Part shown: positions 38,130 through 49,577 of the stretch, piece after piece
Numbering within the stretch: the stretch's first letter is position 1
Layout: each line of letters starts with the position of its first letter
NCBI GenBank assembly: GCA_002914805.1
Contig: JXTB01000040.1
Span: 560,531 to 624,530, forward strand
Length of the DNA: 64,000 nucleotides
From: Parasponia andersonii
Lineage: Eukaryota > Streptophyta > Magnoliopsida > Rosales > Cannabaceae
Reading direction: 5' to 3'
Translations under genes and position numbers: made by a program
Notes under the pieces: model-generated
Told to the model about the DNA's origin: nothing
Seen by the model: only the letters and a program-made list of their open reading frames with translations
Databases searched by the model: none

Positions 38130-38381
38130 GGTTGCCAATCTAATAAGTATTTTTTTTTTACCTATGGGTAGAGATTTTTTTTTTAGCAGTTGTATCACGA
38201 TCAAATGATAATCCAATGATAATCCAATGGCTATAATGAAGTACATGAAAAGACGTGCATTATTAATGCTCTTTCTCTCTCTTATTTTTTACAATAAAAA
38301 AATGTCCATACTAAATTTTCCTTGGATAAATTGATACATATGCATAGGTAAAAAAAAGAAATACCTACTGTATTGGTGCCC
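38130..38381 (+). mobile_element. TA-microsatellite-associated MITE, copy E
   Basis: It begins GGTTGCCAATCTAATAAG directly after a (TA)n run and ends TACCTACTGTATTGGTGCC just before a second TA run. The interior is collinear with copies C and D, including AATCCAATGGCTATAATGAA, AAAAGACGTGCATTATTAAT and CAATAAAAAAATGTCCATAC. A small internal duplication (GATAATCCAAT twice) makes it slightly longer. It lies 26 kb from the 11-kb cluster. Confidence 0.78.
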
Positions 38382-38417
38382 TATATATATATATATATGT
38401 GTGTGTGTGTTTATTAT

Positions 38418-38580
38418 GGCAACTGTGGTTAACTCAGTTAGTTCAAAATTTTAGGGATATTTATGTAAATTTGAAAGGTCATAGGTTCAAGTCTTAGTAA
38501 TGTGTATATGATATATTTTTTTTAAATTTGTAGTAAGTAGTGGTCGTTAATTAAGTTTCATTTAAAAAAATATACATATA
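38418..38580 (+). repeat. possible degenerate SINE-like segment
   Basis: Just after MITE copy E the sequence reads TGGTTAACTCAGTTAG (38426-38441, A-box-like), then about 45 bp later GGTTCAAGTCT (38484-38494, B-box-like), then a T-rich tail region. This order is that of a tRNA-related SINE head, but matches are imperfect and no target-site duplication was found. Confidence 0.3.
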
Positions 38581-41500
38581 TATATTATGTTGCTTACTTA
38601 GAGAAAATTATTCAGCATATATTATTTGTAATTTTCTCTCTAAATTCTTACGGTAATTACAAATATATCTCATGTAGTTTTAAAATTTTAAAAATTCAAT
38701 CATGTACTATTGAAAATTACACTTTACCATTTTAGATTGTAACATAAAATTTCAATTATACTTTTGTAGCATTTAATTTAAGATAATAACAATTTTAATT
38801 GACAAAAATTCTCTCCACATTTAGTTTTCTTTGAAACATAATATGAGAAACTATTTCCAAACAGTTCCTAAATTAATTGAAAGTTGCTATTAAATAAACT
38901 ATAATTCAAAACACACATAGATTTGTATTAATATCAAAGCTATTTAAAATAGTTTATGTTTCAGAAAAGTAAACAATAGAACATTTTCTCCAAAATTAAA
39001 TGTTAGAATAAAGTGAAATTAAAAACTTATTTCAAGATGGAAATTAGTGAAGTGAGTTTCTAATAGTACATGATTATTTAAAAATAAACAAATTACAGGA
39101 GATGTATACTTTTGCTTATGGATATAAGGGGCTCCTCAAAGGAATATCATTAATCAAAACAGAAAGTCCCAAATTATAATGGAAGTATAAAGATTATAAT
39201 TTTAAATTCCTCAAAAAAATAAGATAAAAAAATTGATCACAAATACAACTAAGAACAAATATGCAAGTTGCCTTGATTCTTTGAAAAAAATAGAAGACAA
39301 TAATTACCACCAATCTATTGTTTTTAACACTTGTTTTTGGTTGCGTTCTTTGTGAGATAGACTCCAATACTAATTGAGATCCATATCTATCAAAAAAAAA
39401 AAAAAAAACTAGCCACTAAATATATCTAAATATGAGAAGATTCTTCAGATTTAAGAGTTAGATCAAAGAGCCTAAAATTTATATTAAATATGATATTACA
39501 AGCCAGATCTAAATTAAAAATTTATTAAAACTTAAAAAAAAAAAAAAAAAAACAGAAACGAGAGGAGTAAGAAAGACCTCTATACAAGGCAATGCTAACT
39601 TTCTTGTTAGGATGATATGAATTAACCTCTATACAAGGCAATGCTAACTTTCTTTCTTGTTAGGATGATATGCAAATAGAAAAAGAGAGGCAACTACATG
39701 AGATCTCGTTACAGTGGAGCACTTTTGTTTTTCACGAGACATAGTTGTAATTATTCTATTTCTAAAACAAAGAGTTTCATAAAAAAAAAATTAATTAAAA
39801 AAAATCACAATGTCATTATATGATAATTCCTCGTTTTTTAATTAAGATTTTTTTTTTTATAATTAAAGGGCTAATTAAGATCGGTCTCCTATCAATTACT
39901 AGCTTTTAGATGAATTGTAGGTTTCTTTACATGCTATTCCTAAGTTCAATACTTTAACATTTATTTTTCTGATCCTTTTAAGAAAATGTTTTCGAGTAAG
40001 GAATGCACAATCTTTTTCCCATGATTTCCTAAGACAGATTCCAAGGAAACTTATCAAGAATATACCGGTAGTCTAAACTTTTGACAATAGGCGTGTGGTT
40101 TTATCAAATTTTCAAGAATTTAATTTTTTTCCTTTGTCATTCGTAATTAAATTGGATCAGATTCTTCAGCTTTACTTTATACAAATCTTTTTTAAAAAAT
40201 AGTCAACTCGTTCGAGACATGAATACAAAAAACATGAATAGCCAACCTGTAAGGCTGTGACAAGAATATATGGAGTACAGCAACTAAGTTTTCATCACTT
40301 TGGCCAAAATCCAAAAGCAAAGTGGTAGGCCATGCTTGCTTTTTCTTGGTCATATGGTGAAAGAAATATCCTTGAATAAATAAGTACACAAAGACGAGGT
40401 TCATTATTAAGAAAAATAATCATAATTTTTTTTTTTTAATTTTTTTTTTCTGTTAGAGTGAATTCAAAATACATCCTTTATAAAAGCTTTACAAAAATCT
40501 TAACCCTGCATTCTTTTTGAAACCACACGTTACGTACTCATTGGAATTGCAACATAATGTTTAATTAAATTTCACTTCCAAAACACATAATTTCAGAAAG
40601 ATTTTGACAAATATGCCCTCATCTTTTAGTGTTTTAAAACATGAACCATTTCCAAACAACCTAATATAAAGCTATTACCAAACAACTCAAAATTTAGAAC
40701 TTTTTTTCTTAAAAGTAAAAAAAAACTACGAGGAATATATTTGTAATATTCACTATTTTCTTAAAACTATTTTGCGTTTAAATAAAAGGTGGGGGGTTTC
40801 AACAATGAACTCAAAATACCAATACTAGAAGTGTGTTTGGTTAGCAATTAGATTAAACCAACAATTGGTGTTTTTTTTTTTTTTTAAGAACTATTTAACA
40901 ATAATTTTATTGAGCATGAATAAGTTTCTTATAGAGAAATTGGAATGGAGCTAATGATCCATAATACGGAATTTGGAAAAAGACTCTTGTTTAGTAGTCT
41001 TTCTAGCTAACAAACAAGAGTACTTGTCCCTGTATCAAACAAGAAAATGTTGTGCTAGCTGATGTTGTATTATTTTATGCCACCCTTTTAAGTTCAATCT
41101 TGTACTGTTTTGTATGACCAAAACAACAGTCCAAAAAAGTTGAACCAGACCCATAATTCATGCATGGTCCTGTCTTTATCACTGACCAACGAAACTAGCT
41201 AATAAAGCTTCATATTTTCGCACATTTCACTAAATTACAACCCTGCGTGTAATGTCACATTTATATACCCACCTACCTTCTTTCTTATGTAGCTTTTTCC
41301 ACTATATAATTTTCACTCATTGTTAGGCTGTCATTATCACTATCCTTTTCCTTTTCCGGATTTACCCTCCAAGGACTTTTTTTTTTACGGTAGCAGCTTA
41401 ATTAGGTTTCAACCATGAAAAAAAAAGTACAATTATAAGACACATATTAAATTGTTTTCTATAATTTGTATCTATATATATATATATGTATGATTTTATA

Positions 41501-43304
41501 TTATAATCTATATGTCGTGTTGTATAATGAGGAAGATTGTCCCGATACAAGACTGAATTGATGCAATGTTGGAACGACAATACCTTCGCAGTGAGAATAT
41601 TGACACATGGAGTTGGAAGGGGTAATAAACCCATGCACGCTCCCCACAAAAATTTACGACAATAAGGATATTTTGAGAGTATCACACATGTAATTTGATT
41701 TGTTTTTTTTTTTTTTTTTTTTGAGGGAGTTCATGTATAATACATGTAATTGTATTGCCCTAGTTTTCCTAATACATGAAGGACGTTAGTGCCTTTTAAT
41801 AATAAAGGACATTAGAAATTGATTTAGGTTGATAGATAACAACGAAAAAGAAAAAACACTATTTCAAGATATATGAGGTATGAGGTTTTTTTTTTTTTTT
41901 TTCCCCCTATAATTCTTTTGTTTCATTATAATGAAAATTTGTAGTGGTTGAAATTGGACGTATCTCCAATATTGAGAGTGAATTTTTATAATTTAGTCTG
42001 TGTTTGCTAGATTTTATGATTCGGTAGTGCTCTTGGTTGGTAGTAAATGATTAAATTAAGTATTCATTCCACAAAACGGTGCTTAGTATTAAATGATTAT
42101 AGTGTTTAATCCACAACCAGGTGCTTGTGAAATTAAACTTACGGTATAAGTCTTATTATATCAATATTTGAATGAAATGCCAACTTACACGATACCTTTG
42201 ATATCCGATATTTATTTGATAGTGAATTAGTATGTATGGCATTACTTATCAGTTATCACCTTGCAGTTCAGTAAAAGCAATTGGTCTTTTCATAAGGAGG
42301 AACGATCAGACTAGGGACAGATTCAATTTTCCCTTCGAGCTCTGTTGTTTTGTGGTCCAGATCCCAGGGTTTTTTATTTTTTATTTTTTTAATTATTATT
42401 TCTTAAATGCACAAGACAATACATTGTTTGGATGAAACATTAAAATCGTTATATGGACCAGGACAGCAAGGTCAGACAAAGCCCAATAATGCCTATCCAA
42501 TACATAAAAAGCTCAGGAAATTCGGAGACACTATGGTGCTTGTATAAGGAGAAATGGACTTGGCTAGGAGTAATTTGGACTAAAATTTAAAATGACTTTT
42601 CTTGTATTGCTTTGAAAAATAAAATTTATAAGAGTATGTGGCGGGTAGTTACTATATTAATGACTAATGATTAGTCTTAAATAACTCATTAAGTTATTTA
42701 AATATATATAGTAACTAACCATCACTAATATTATGACATAGTGTGACTGAAATTGTGAACTTTTAATATAGTATTTTTTTAAACACTCATAAAATAGGGA
42801 TTTCAGTCCAAAATACTCCTAATCAGGTCCATTACGCATTTTTCTCGTGTAATGGGTGCCTGTAAATAGTTACAAGTTGTAACATATTTCGATAATTTTT
42901 TATGACACATGATTTTTCTCTAAGTTTTTATTTATTTATTTTGTGATTTTTCTCTAGTATATCACAGGTTTTTATTTTTTTTTATTTTTGGGTTTATTCA
43001 TTTATTTATTTATTTTGTATTTGAGACAATAAGACATGAAAACGAATTACCTTTCAAATACAGGATGGCCTTTTCAGAGAACTGTATAGGATAAAGGGAA
43101 AGATGAGGTCGTCCCATAATCATGGAAAAAGAGGCTATTTCTGTTTTAAGTTTTAACCTCTATCCATGCTTTGAATGGTTTTTTTTTTTTTTTTGAAAGG
43201 CTCAGAATGGTCTTTTCAATTTAAAGTGGAATTAAAAACGATAAGAACTAGAAAAAGTTATGTTAATTAAGATAATAATATCTCATCTCAGAATGAGATA
43301 ACAT
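38581..43304. other. gene-free AT-rich intergenic DNA
   Basis: The stretch holds A and T tracts and a 49-bp tandem duplication at 39577-39674 built on CTCTATACAAGGCAATGCTA. Frames at 40192-40404 and 41398-41685 (minus) are short and show no conserved family features. No gene is called. Confidence 0.6.
39577..39674. repeat. 49-bp tandem duplication
   Basis: Two adjacent direct copies of about 49 bp start at 39577 and 39626, sharing CTCTATACAAGGCAATGCTA, ACTTTCTT and GTTAGGATGATATG. The second copy carries an extra TTTC. It looks like a recent local duplication in non-coding DNA. Confidence 0.85.
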
Positions 43305-44135
43305 TGTGGGACCGTTTTTAAATCATACAACATGTGGACGATAAAGTAGTAGAACAAGTTATAAATAAGACACATCGTCTGATACGTATTCAGAGTAACC
43401 AATTAAAAACCACGCGAGTCGCACGTGGTACCGCATAGGCCCGTGGGCTGTCCGAGACTAAGACCGAGCCCATCCCAGACCCTGAATGGACTCGGCCTAG
43501 TCCGATTCTTACTTCGACAGCTGATGGTTGGGAGCCTCAAGGGTCTTCCACCATAGTACAGTGGGAAGCAAATCACAGCTCTAGACCCAGACAGAGCATT
43601 TAATGCGATCCTGAGTAGGTGCGTGTATTGAGCAAACCGTCCTGACAGAACAACGGTTTGCCAAAGTCTCGCCCCTGACAGACTCGAACCATAGGGGACG
43701 GCGGAAACTAGGCTACGACAATGCATGGAGAATCACGGTAATCTCGGCTCATGATCTCTAGAGTAAGTCCTGATGAGAAAAGGTACTCGGTCCTGGGATT
43801 GAGAACCATGAGGTTCGCAGTTCCAGGACTATATATACGAGCCATGCGTCCCCAAAAAGAGGAGGCATGTACGCATACAAAAAATAAATATTTAAGAGTG
43901 TATGAGAAAAAGAAAAGATATACGCATACAAAGAAAAACTAAATCTTTGCTACCCTGAATCAAAGATAAACAACTGACTTAAGCATCAGAGAGTTTTTGC
44001 AGGTGGCCTCCCCCGCCTCTCTGACCCTACCTGAAGTCAAAAGCTCTTTGGGATAGCAAGGATACGTGGACAGTTAGAGGATACAACATCAGCAGTTCAG
44101 AGACACATGGACAGCTGGTGAAAACCGCTCCAACA
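43305..44135 (+). repeat. 5' LTR
   Basis: 831 bp run from TGTGGGACCG to CTCCAACA, matching 54409-55240 along the full length. A TATATATA core lies at 43830-43837, inside CCAGGACTATATATACGAG shared by both LTRs, and is the likely promoter of the sense transcript. The first about 170 bp are the most diverged from the 3' LTR. Confidence 0.92.
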
Positions 44136-44138
44136 GTT

Positions 44139-44156
44139 TGGCACCGTCTGTGGGAA
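44139..44156 (+). other. probable primer-binding site
   Basis: TGGCACCGTCTGTGGGAA begins three bases after the LTR. TGG pairs with the CCA end of a tRNA, and TGGCRCCGTCTGTGGGAA-like sites follow the LTR in related plant elements. The priming tRNA is not identified here. Confidence 0.65.
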
Positions 44157-44230
44157 ACCGTTGAGTGTGAGAAAAAGAGTAGGAGTCTCGCGATCGCGCT
44201 CTCCCTGAACAAAAGGCCATACAACGTGGG

Positions 44231-45720
44231 ATGACATCTTCGAGAATGATAACCAGGAGCACACATTCTGACGCCGAAAGGGAGCTCCTGGGAAGCACAA
44301 CTGGGTCAGGAGCAAAAGCTGGACCAGATGTTCGCCGTCCTGGTAGAAGCAAACCGGAAGGCAAAGATTGCCCACGAGGCCGTCCTGGGTTTAAAAGACG
44401 AAGTCGCAGAAGTGCGCAGAGATAATTCCCGCCTCGAAGGGCTACTGGCAAGAGTATGGGGGCCAACCGCTGAGGGAAGTTCCCACCCCATCCAGATCAC
44501 GGATGCATAGGAAGCAACAAAGCCAGACGAGGCCTTTCCGAGCCGGAGCGGCGTTGGACAAAAGACACCAGGAATGCCCGGAAGGTATGCTTCCCAATTA
44601 GAAGCAAGAAATGATGGCGGAGCTGAGTAAGAGGCTCGGGGCCCATCACAGCCAGACCCCCAATGATCTGGCAGAGCAAACTATACGAGGGATTAACCGG
44701 ACAGCCTTCGCTGACTGGATCCAGATGGAGCCCAAGCCGAGAGACTTCACAACCCCGACCTTCAGGCCGTTCAAGGGAAAAACCGACCCCCTCGATCACA
44801 TATACCACTTTCAGCAAAAGATGACCTTGGAAACTAGGGACGAGGCTGTGACCTGCGAAGTCTTCTCTACAACCCTGGCAGGACCGACCTTATTATGGTT
44901 CAGACAGCTCCCAAAAAAATCCATAGACAAGTTCGAAGATTTCTGTAAACTTTTCTTAAAATAGTACGCAGGTGCTCGAAGGTAGCAGAAAACCATGCGA
45001 AACCTTGACCAGTTAGAACAAGCCGCAAACGAGTCCCCGAGAGAATACCTGTCGTGTTTTCTAGAGGTGATGTCACTAGTGCACAACGCTGACTCAGTCC
45101 AAGCCACAGGCTCGTTCGTCAGGGGCCTGCAGCTAGGATCGATGCTATCGAACCATCTTCTTTTGAACATTCCGTACGATATAGCGGACGTCCAGGCAAA
45201 ATTGGAAGGGGTATTCAGGGTACTAGAAAGCCGCCAGAAAATGCCCAAAGCTTCTGCCGCGATAACAACAGTGCCAGTGCAAGCCCCGGCCCCACAAGGG
45301 ATAAAGAGGCCCACGCCGGACCAAGGGCCGATTCTGAAACATGAAGCCCCCACCCAAGGCGGTCAAGAAGGTGGCAAGAGGAGGAAAGCGTCTCATAACC
45401 CACTGCCAAAATACGAGCTCAACACGCTGATCGATATGATTTACCTCTAAAATAGGGACAAGGACATTCTCAAAGACCCGCCCGAGTCTGGTGTCCCTGA
45501 GCACATGAAAAACAGGAACAGAAACTGCCAATTTCACAAGGATCATGGGCACGACACCATCAGCTGCCACAACCTTTACACGCAAGTTATGATGGCAATC
45601 TATGCTGGCAAGTTGAAATAGTACATGAAGGCTGGCAGAATCAAGCCACAGGAAGACGCCACTAAGCCCGAAAAAGGCAAGCAGACCCAGGCTTCCAGAT
45701 CGTGAGAGCAGGCTCTGAGG
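44231..45720 (+). pseudogene. gag region of the retrotransposon, disrupted
   Basis: The frame opens at an ATG at 44231 and shifts near 44290-44330. It carries a short coiled segment (EVRRDNSRLEGLLARV) and then the Tat-type gag core from 44611, recognised by FRPFKGKTDPLDHIYHFQQK, the WFRQLP block and ESPREYLSCF. Stops fall at 44962, 44983, 45448, 45619 and 45703. Each sits where a one-step transition of a sense codon would create it, for example TAG where CAG is expected before Tyr. Near 45530-45580 there is a CQFHKDHGHDTISC motif, the short Cys/His segment usual at the end of Tat gag. The product would have been the capsid protein of the particle; this copy cannot make it whole. Confidence 0.85.
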
Positions 45721-46120
45721 ATAGTGCCGACCATCGTGGGCAAACAAAAGCCGACGCAGGATCGGGAGGAGAAGGAAAAATGCCTCAAAAAAATTGAAGA
45801 AAGGGTGAAGCGCCTGAGGGGGATATGTCATTTCGTCAACCATTTGATGATGGGGGAAAGTTGCGCCTCTGCCATCCCCATCGCCTTCACCCAGCAAGAT
45901 TTGACCACGGTGCACCTACCTCACGAGTCATCATGGGGAAAGAATGGATCCACACCATGCATGGGGTCGCCTCCACCCTCCACCAGGTATTAAGATGTCC
46001 ATCAAGGAATGGTACCTATATGATAGACATCAAGGGAGACCAGGCCTCCGTGAGGAAATGTTTTTCAACCACCTTCAGGGGAGTCGATACGAGCGCGAGC
46101 ACCTCGATGGGGGACAGATA
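45721..46120 (+). pseudogene. protease region with its catalytic core deleted
   Basis: The segment preceding the protease is readable as far as FTQQDLTTVHLPHE (to about 45928). The sequence then jumps, in another frame, to GKEWIHTMHGVASTLHQVLR, which corresponds to the far end of the protease. The expected Asp-Ser/Thr-Gly active-site segment and about 70-100 residues around it are absent. The frame change at the join supports an internal deletion rather than divergence. Confidence 0.75.
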
Positions 46121-46315
46121 GCAATCAAAGAACCGCCTGCCAGCATACATGAAGCTGATTGAAAAGGAGTCCAACGGGTCAGAATCTATGATCGAGGAGT
46201 TGGTAGCAGTCCCTTTGAAAGAGACTGAACTGGTGAAGGTAGTCTTAATCTGGGCCCTGCTACCCGAGGAGGAAAAGAACGAGATGTTGGGGTTCCTGAG
46301 ATAGAACGAAGACGT

Positions 46316-47035
46316 CTTCGTATAGTCCCACGACGATATGCCCAGGATAGACCCTGCGCACGCCTGCCACTGGCTGACCATAGACCCCAATTTCCCTTCG
46401 GTCAGGCAGAGACCCCAAAGGTTCGCACCAGAGAAAAACAGGACGATCAACAAAGAGGTAGAGACGCTACTGGAGAACGGCTTGATCATGGAATGCGTAT
46501 ACTTGTGCTGGGTCTCCAACCTGGTGGTGGTAAAGAAGAAAAATGGTGACGACCGTACTTGCATAGACTTTACCAACTGAACAAGGCCTGCCCGAAGGAT
46601 AGCTTTCCCCTACCAAGGATCGACCAAATGGTAGATGCAACGGCAGGATTCGACAGGATGAGTTTCCTGGATGCCTACTCTGGATATAACCAGATCCCTC
46701 TGTACGAGGAAGACCAGATCCACACGGCATTTATTACGAAGCGAGGTCTGTACTATTACAGACGCATGCCATTTGGTTTGAAGAAGGCAAGGGCAACTTA
46801 CCAGAGGCTCATGAACAAAATATTCACCGGGCTACTAGGGAAGATTATGGAAGTCTACATCGACGACATGGTTGTAAAGAGCAGAGAAGCTTCGGACCAT
46901 CTGAGACATCTAAACGAATATTTCCAGATTCTGAGGCAATATCGGATGCATCTGAACCCCAAGAAATGTGTCCTCCGGCCAGTTCCTAGGGCACATCGTG
47001 AGCAGAAGGGGTATTGAGGCCAACTCGACCTAATT
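46316..47035 (+). pseudogene. reverse transcriptase domain, frameshifted
   Basis: Reverse transcriptase blocks appear in order: WVSNLVVVKKKNGDDRTCID, then after a one-base frame change near 46577 FPLPRIDQMVDATAG, FLDAYSGYNQIPL, YYYRRMPFGLKKARATYQRL, and the catalytic YIDDM at 46856-46870. A second frame change follows near 46985, before GRIVSRRGIEAN-like sequence. Stops upstream (near 46299 and 46323) sit at positions where Gln is expected. The catalytic Asp pair itself is intact. Confidence 0.88.
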
Positions 47036-47600
47036 GTCCTCGATCGTAGATGTGTAGAGACCCTCGACTATTCGAGAGGTCCAGTGCCTAGCCGGGTAGA
47101 TAGCTACTCTCAGCTAATTCGTCTCCAAGATGTCTAACCGATGCAAGCCTTTCTTACAATGCCTAAAAAGAAGCTCTACTGTCGTTTGAGGGGAGGAATA
47201 GGACAAGGCACTGATAGATTTCAAGTTGTACTTAAGTCATCTGCCTATCCTGGCTTCTCCAGCAGACGGGAGCATCTATACACTTATTTGGCAGTGTCCA
47301 AAGTAGCGATCAATGCCGTACTATTCGTCGAAGAAGACAGCAAGCAGAAGCTGGTGTTTTATATGAGCCGCATACTCCTAGATGCCGAGACACGATACAG
47401 TATGGCAGAGACACTGGTCCTCGCTCTGGTCAATGCTAAGAAGAGACTCAGGCAATATTTTGAGGCACACTCGGTCACCGTGTATACGGATTTCCCCATC
47501 TGGCAAATCTTGGCCAAGCCGGACCTATCGGGACGACTAACCAAGTGAGCCATCGAACTGGGAATATACGACATCGAGTATCAGCCTTGAGTGGTGAAGA
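47036..47600 (+). pseudogene. Ty3/gypsy-type RNase H domain, disrupted
   Basis: This is the ordinary retrotransposon RNase H that follows the RT: YLAVSKVAINAVLFVEED, KLVFYMSRILLDAETRYS, then the segment around VTVYTDFPIWQILAKPDLSG. The connection from the RT (47036-47200) has at least six stops, all in codons where Gln or Trp is expected. The domain is in the same frame as the second RNase H downstream. Confidence 0.8.
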
Positions 47601-47664
47601 AAGGGCAAGTCATAGCGGATTTCTTGGTGGAAATCAAATCCTTCGGCGAGCTACACGACCCACT

Positions 47665-48001
47665 CCAGACGTCTCAGCCTCGCACCTCTTCAGCCTGGAC
47701 CCTCTACACCGACGGATCCACGAACGCCTCAGGGTCAGGTATCGGGATAGTCCTACAGACCCCAACAAGACTCAGACTAGAGAAAGCTTTGAGGCTCGGT
47801 TTCCAGGCAACGAACAATAAGGCAGAGTACGAGGCACTACTGCAAGGTCTTGAACTGGCTCTACACTTCAGAGGGGAGAGCATCGCAGTAAAGACCGACT
47901 CACAGTTGATAGCGGGTCAGGCCAGGGGAGACTTCAAAATAAAAGAGCCGAGATTACACAGGTACTTCTCCAAGGTAATGGGGGGAGAAAGCCCGCCTTA
48001 G
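47665..48001 (+). pseudogene. second, archaeal-type RNase H (aRNH)
   Basis: A second RNase H follows the first: WTLYTDGSTNASGSGIGIVL, ATNNKAEYEALLQGLELA and AVKTDSQLIAGQARGDF. The Asp, Glu and Asp expected at the active site are all present in one open frame. Possession of this extra RNase H is the defining trait of Tat-lineage plant Ty3/gypsy elements. The frame is lost near 47990. Confidence 0.85.
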
Positions 48002-48012
48002 CAGTTTCAATA

Positions 48013-49408
48013 TCAAACAGATTCCCAGGGAGATGAACTAGAAGGTCGACGAGCTAGCTAAGAGCGCATCAATCGGGGGAACGACTGGACACGCAGAGAT
48101 TCTCCTAGAGGGCGAGAGCATGAATGACCCTTCGGAGACCCTTGTATGCCATATATTTGCAACTGGCGCCACAGACGAGGGGTGGATGAAACCCATCACC
48201 CAGTATTTGGCATTAGGAAACCTGCCCGTGGACCCCTAAGAAGCAAGGTCGACCAGACTAAAGGCTGCCAGATACTCGATGGTGGGGGAGCAACTGTATA
48301 GGAGATCGACAATGGGGCCGATGCTGCGGTGTGTAGGTCTCATCGAAGCGCAGAAACTAATGGAGGAAATCCACGAGGGCATATGCGGTAACCACTCTGG
48401 CAGATATAGCCTCGCCCATAAGACTCTGACGACTGGATACTTCTAGCCATACATGATGACTGAGGCAGTCCGATTTATCAAGAAATGAAATAAGTGCCAG
48501 AGGTTCGCTCCCATGAAATGCCAACCCGCGGAGGAACTCTATTCGAACATAACTCCTTGGCCATTTGCCAAATGGGGCCTGGACATCGTTGGAGAGCTCC
48601 CTAGAAGTCCAAGGGGAAGAAGGTACGTCTTGCTGGCCACAAATTATTTCACCAAATGGGTAGAGGCTGAAGCCTACACGACCGTTAATAAGGCGGACAC
48701 GATTAACTTCATTTGGAAAAATATAATCTGTCGATACGGGATTCTGAAATAGATACACGCTGATCTTGGCACACAGTTCAAGAATACTAAGCTTAAGGAA
48801 CTGTGTGAGCTCTATGATATAAAGCTCAGCTTCTCATCCTGAACTACCCTCAGGGAAATGGCCAAGTAGAGGCAACGAACAAGGCCATATTTAGCAATAT
48901 CAAAAAGGACTTATAGGAGGCTAAAGGCAGGTGGTTAGAAGAGTTACCAGCCGTTGTGTGGGCCCATTGAACCACAGAGCGGAGGTCAACAGGAAGAACT
49001 TCATTCTCCATGGTCTATGGGTCAGAGGCTGTGATCCCGACCGAGATTGGCCTCCCGACCCTTCGCTCCGAAGTAGTAAGAGATGCCCCACTGAACGAGT
49101 AGTAGCTAAGCCATAACACAGACCTCCTGGAAGAAACTAGGGACATGGTCCTAGTCCACCTGGCCTCATACCACCAGCAGGCCACATCCTACTATGCAAA
49201 GAAGGTTAGCGCTCGTCGATTTAATGCCTGGGATTGGGTCTTGAAGGTCAGAACAGGGAATTCCTCAAAGCTAGACTCTAGCTGGGTTAGACCCTATGAG
49301 GTGATCAAAACACTGGACAATGGCGCGTATGTTCTGAAAGAACTCAAGACTGGGAAGAGCCTACCGAATATGTGGAATGCTCAGCACTTGAAAAAGTATC
49401 ATGTGTAA
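48013..49408 (+). pseudogene. integrase domain, disrupted
   Basis: The His/Cys zinc-binding head is seen as EEIHEGICGNHSGRYSLAHK followed by KCQRFA. The core keeps WGLDIVGELP (first Asp), HADLGTQF (second Asp; the residue after it is Leu where Asn is usual) and NGQVEATNKA (Glu). The C-terminal region includes NAWDWVLKVR, SWVRPYEV and the final KKYHV before TAA/TAG-type stop at 49406-49408. Several frame changes (near 48000, 48500-48850 and 49100) and stops break it. Confidence 0.85.
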
Positions 49409-49577
49409 GACACATGTAAATATTGTAAGACTCGTGTAAATGCTTATATCATTAAAAAGCTTAATTCCAAAACATGTCAAGTTTTCTGCCACACAGATTT
49501 ATCCTTTGGATTGTTATAGAAAAGGGATCTGCCCACAGTGGCAGACCCCAGGCACTATTTGTGCAATCAAGAGTCGT

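Noticed and set aside
40192..40404. 70-codon minus-strand frame
   Set aside because: No conserved motif, start context or neighbouring exon; its length is expected by chance in this much intergenic DNA.
41398..41685. 95-codon minus-strand frame containing a Cys/Pro-rich start
   Set aside because: The second half is TA-microsatellite coding for Tyr-Ile repeats, and I could not place the first half in any family. It may be part of an old repeat.
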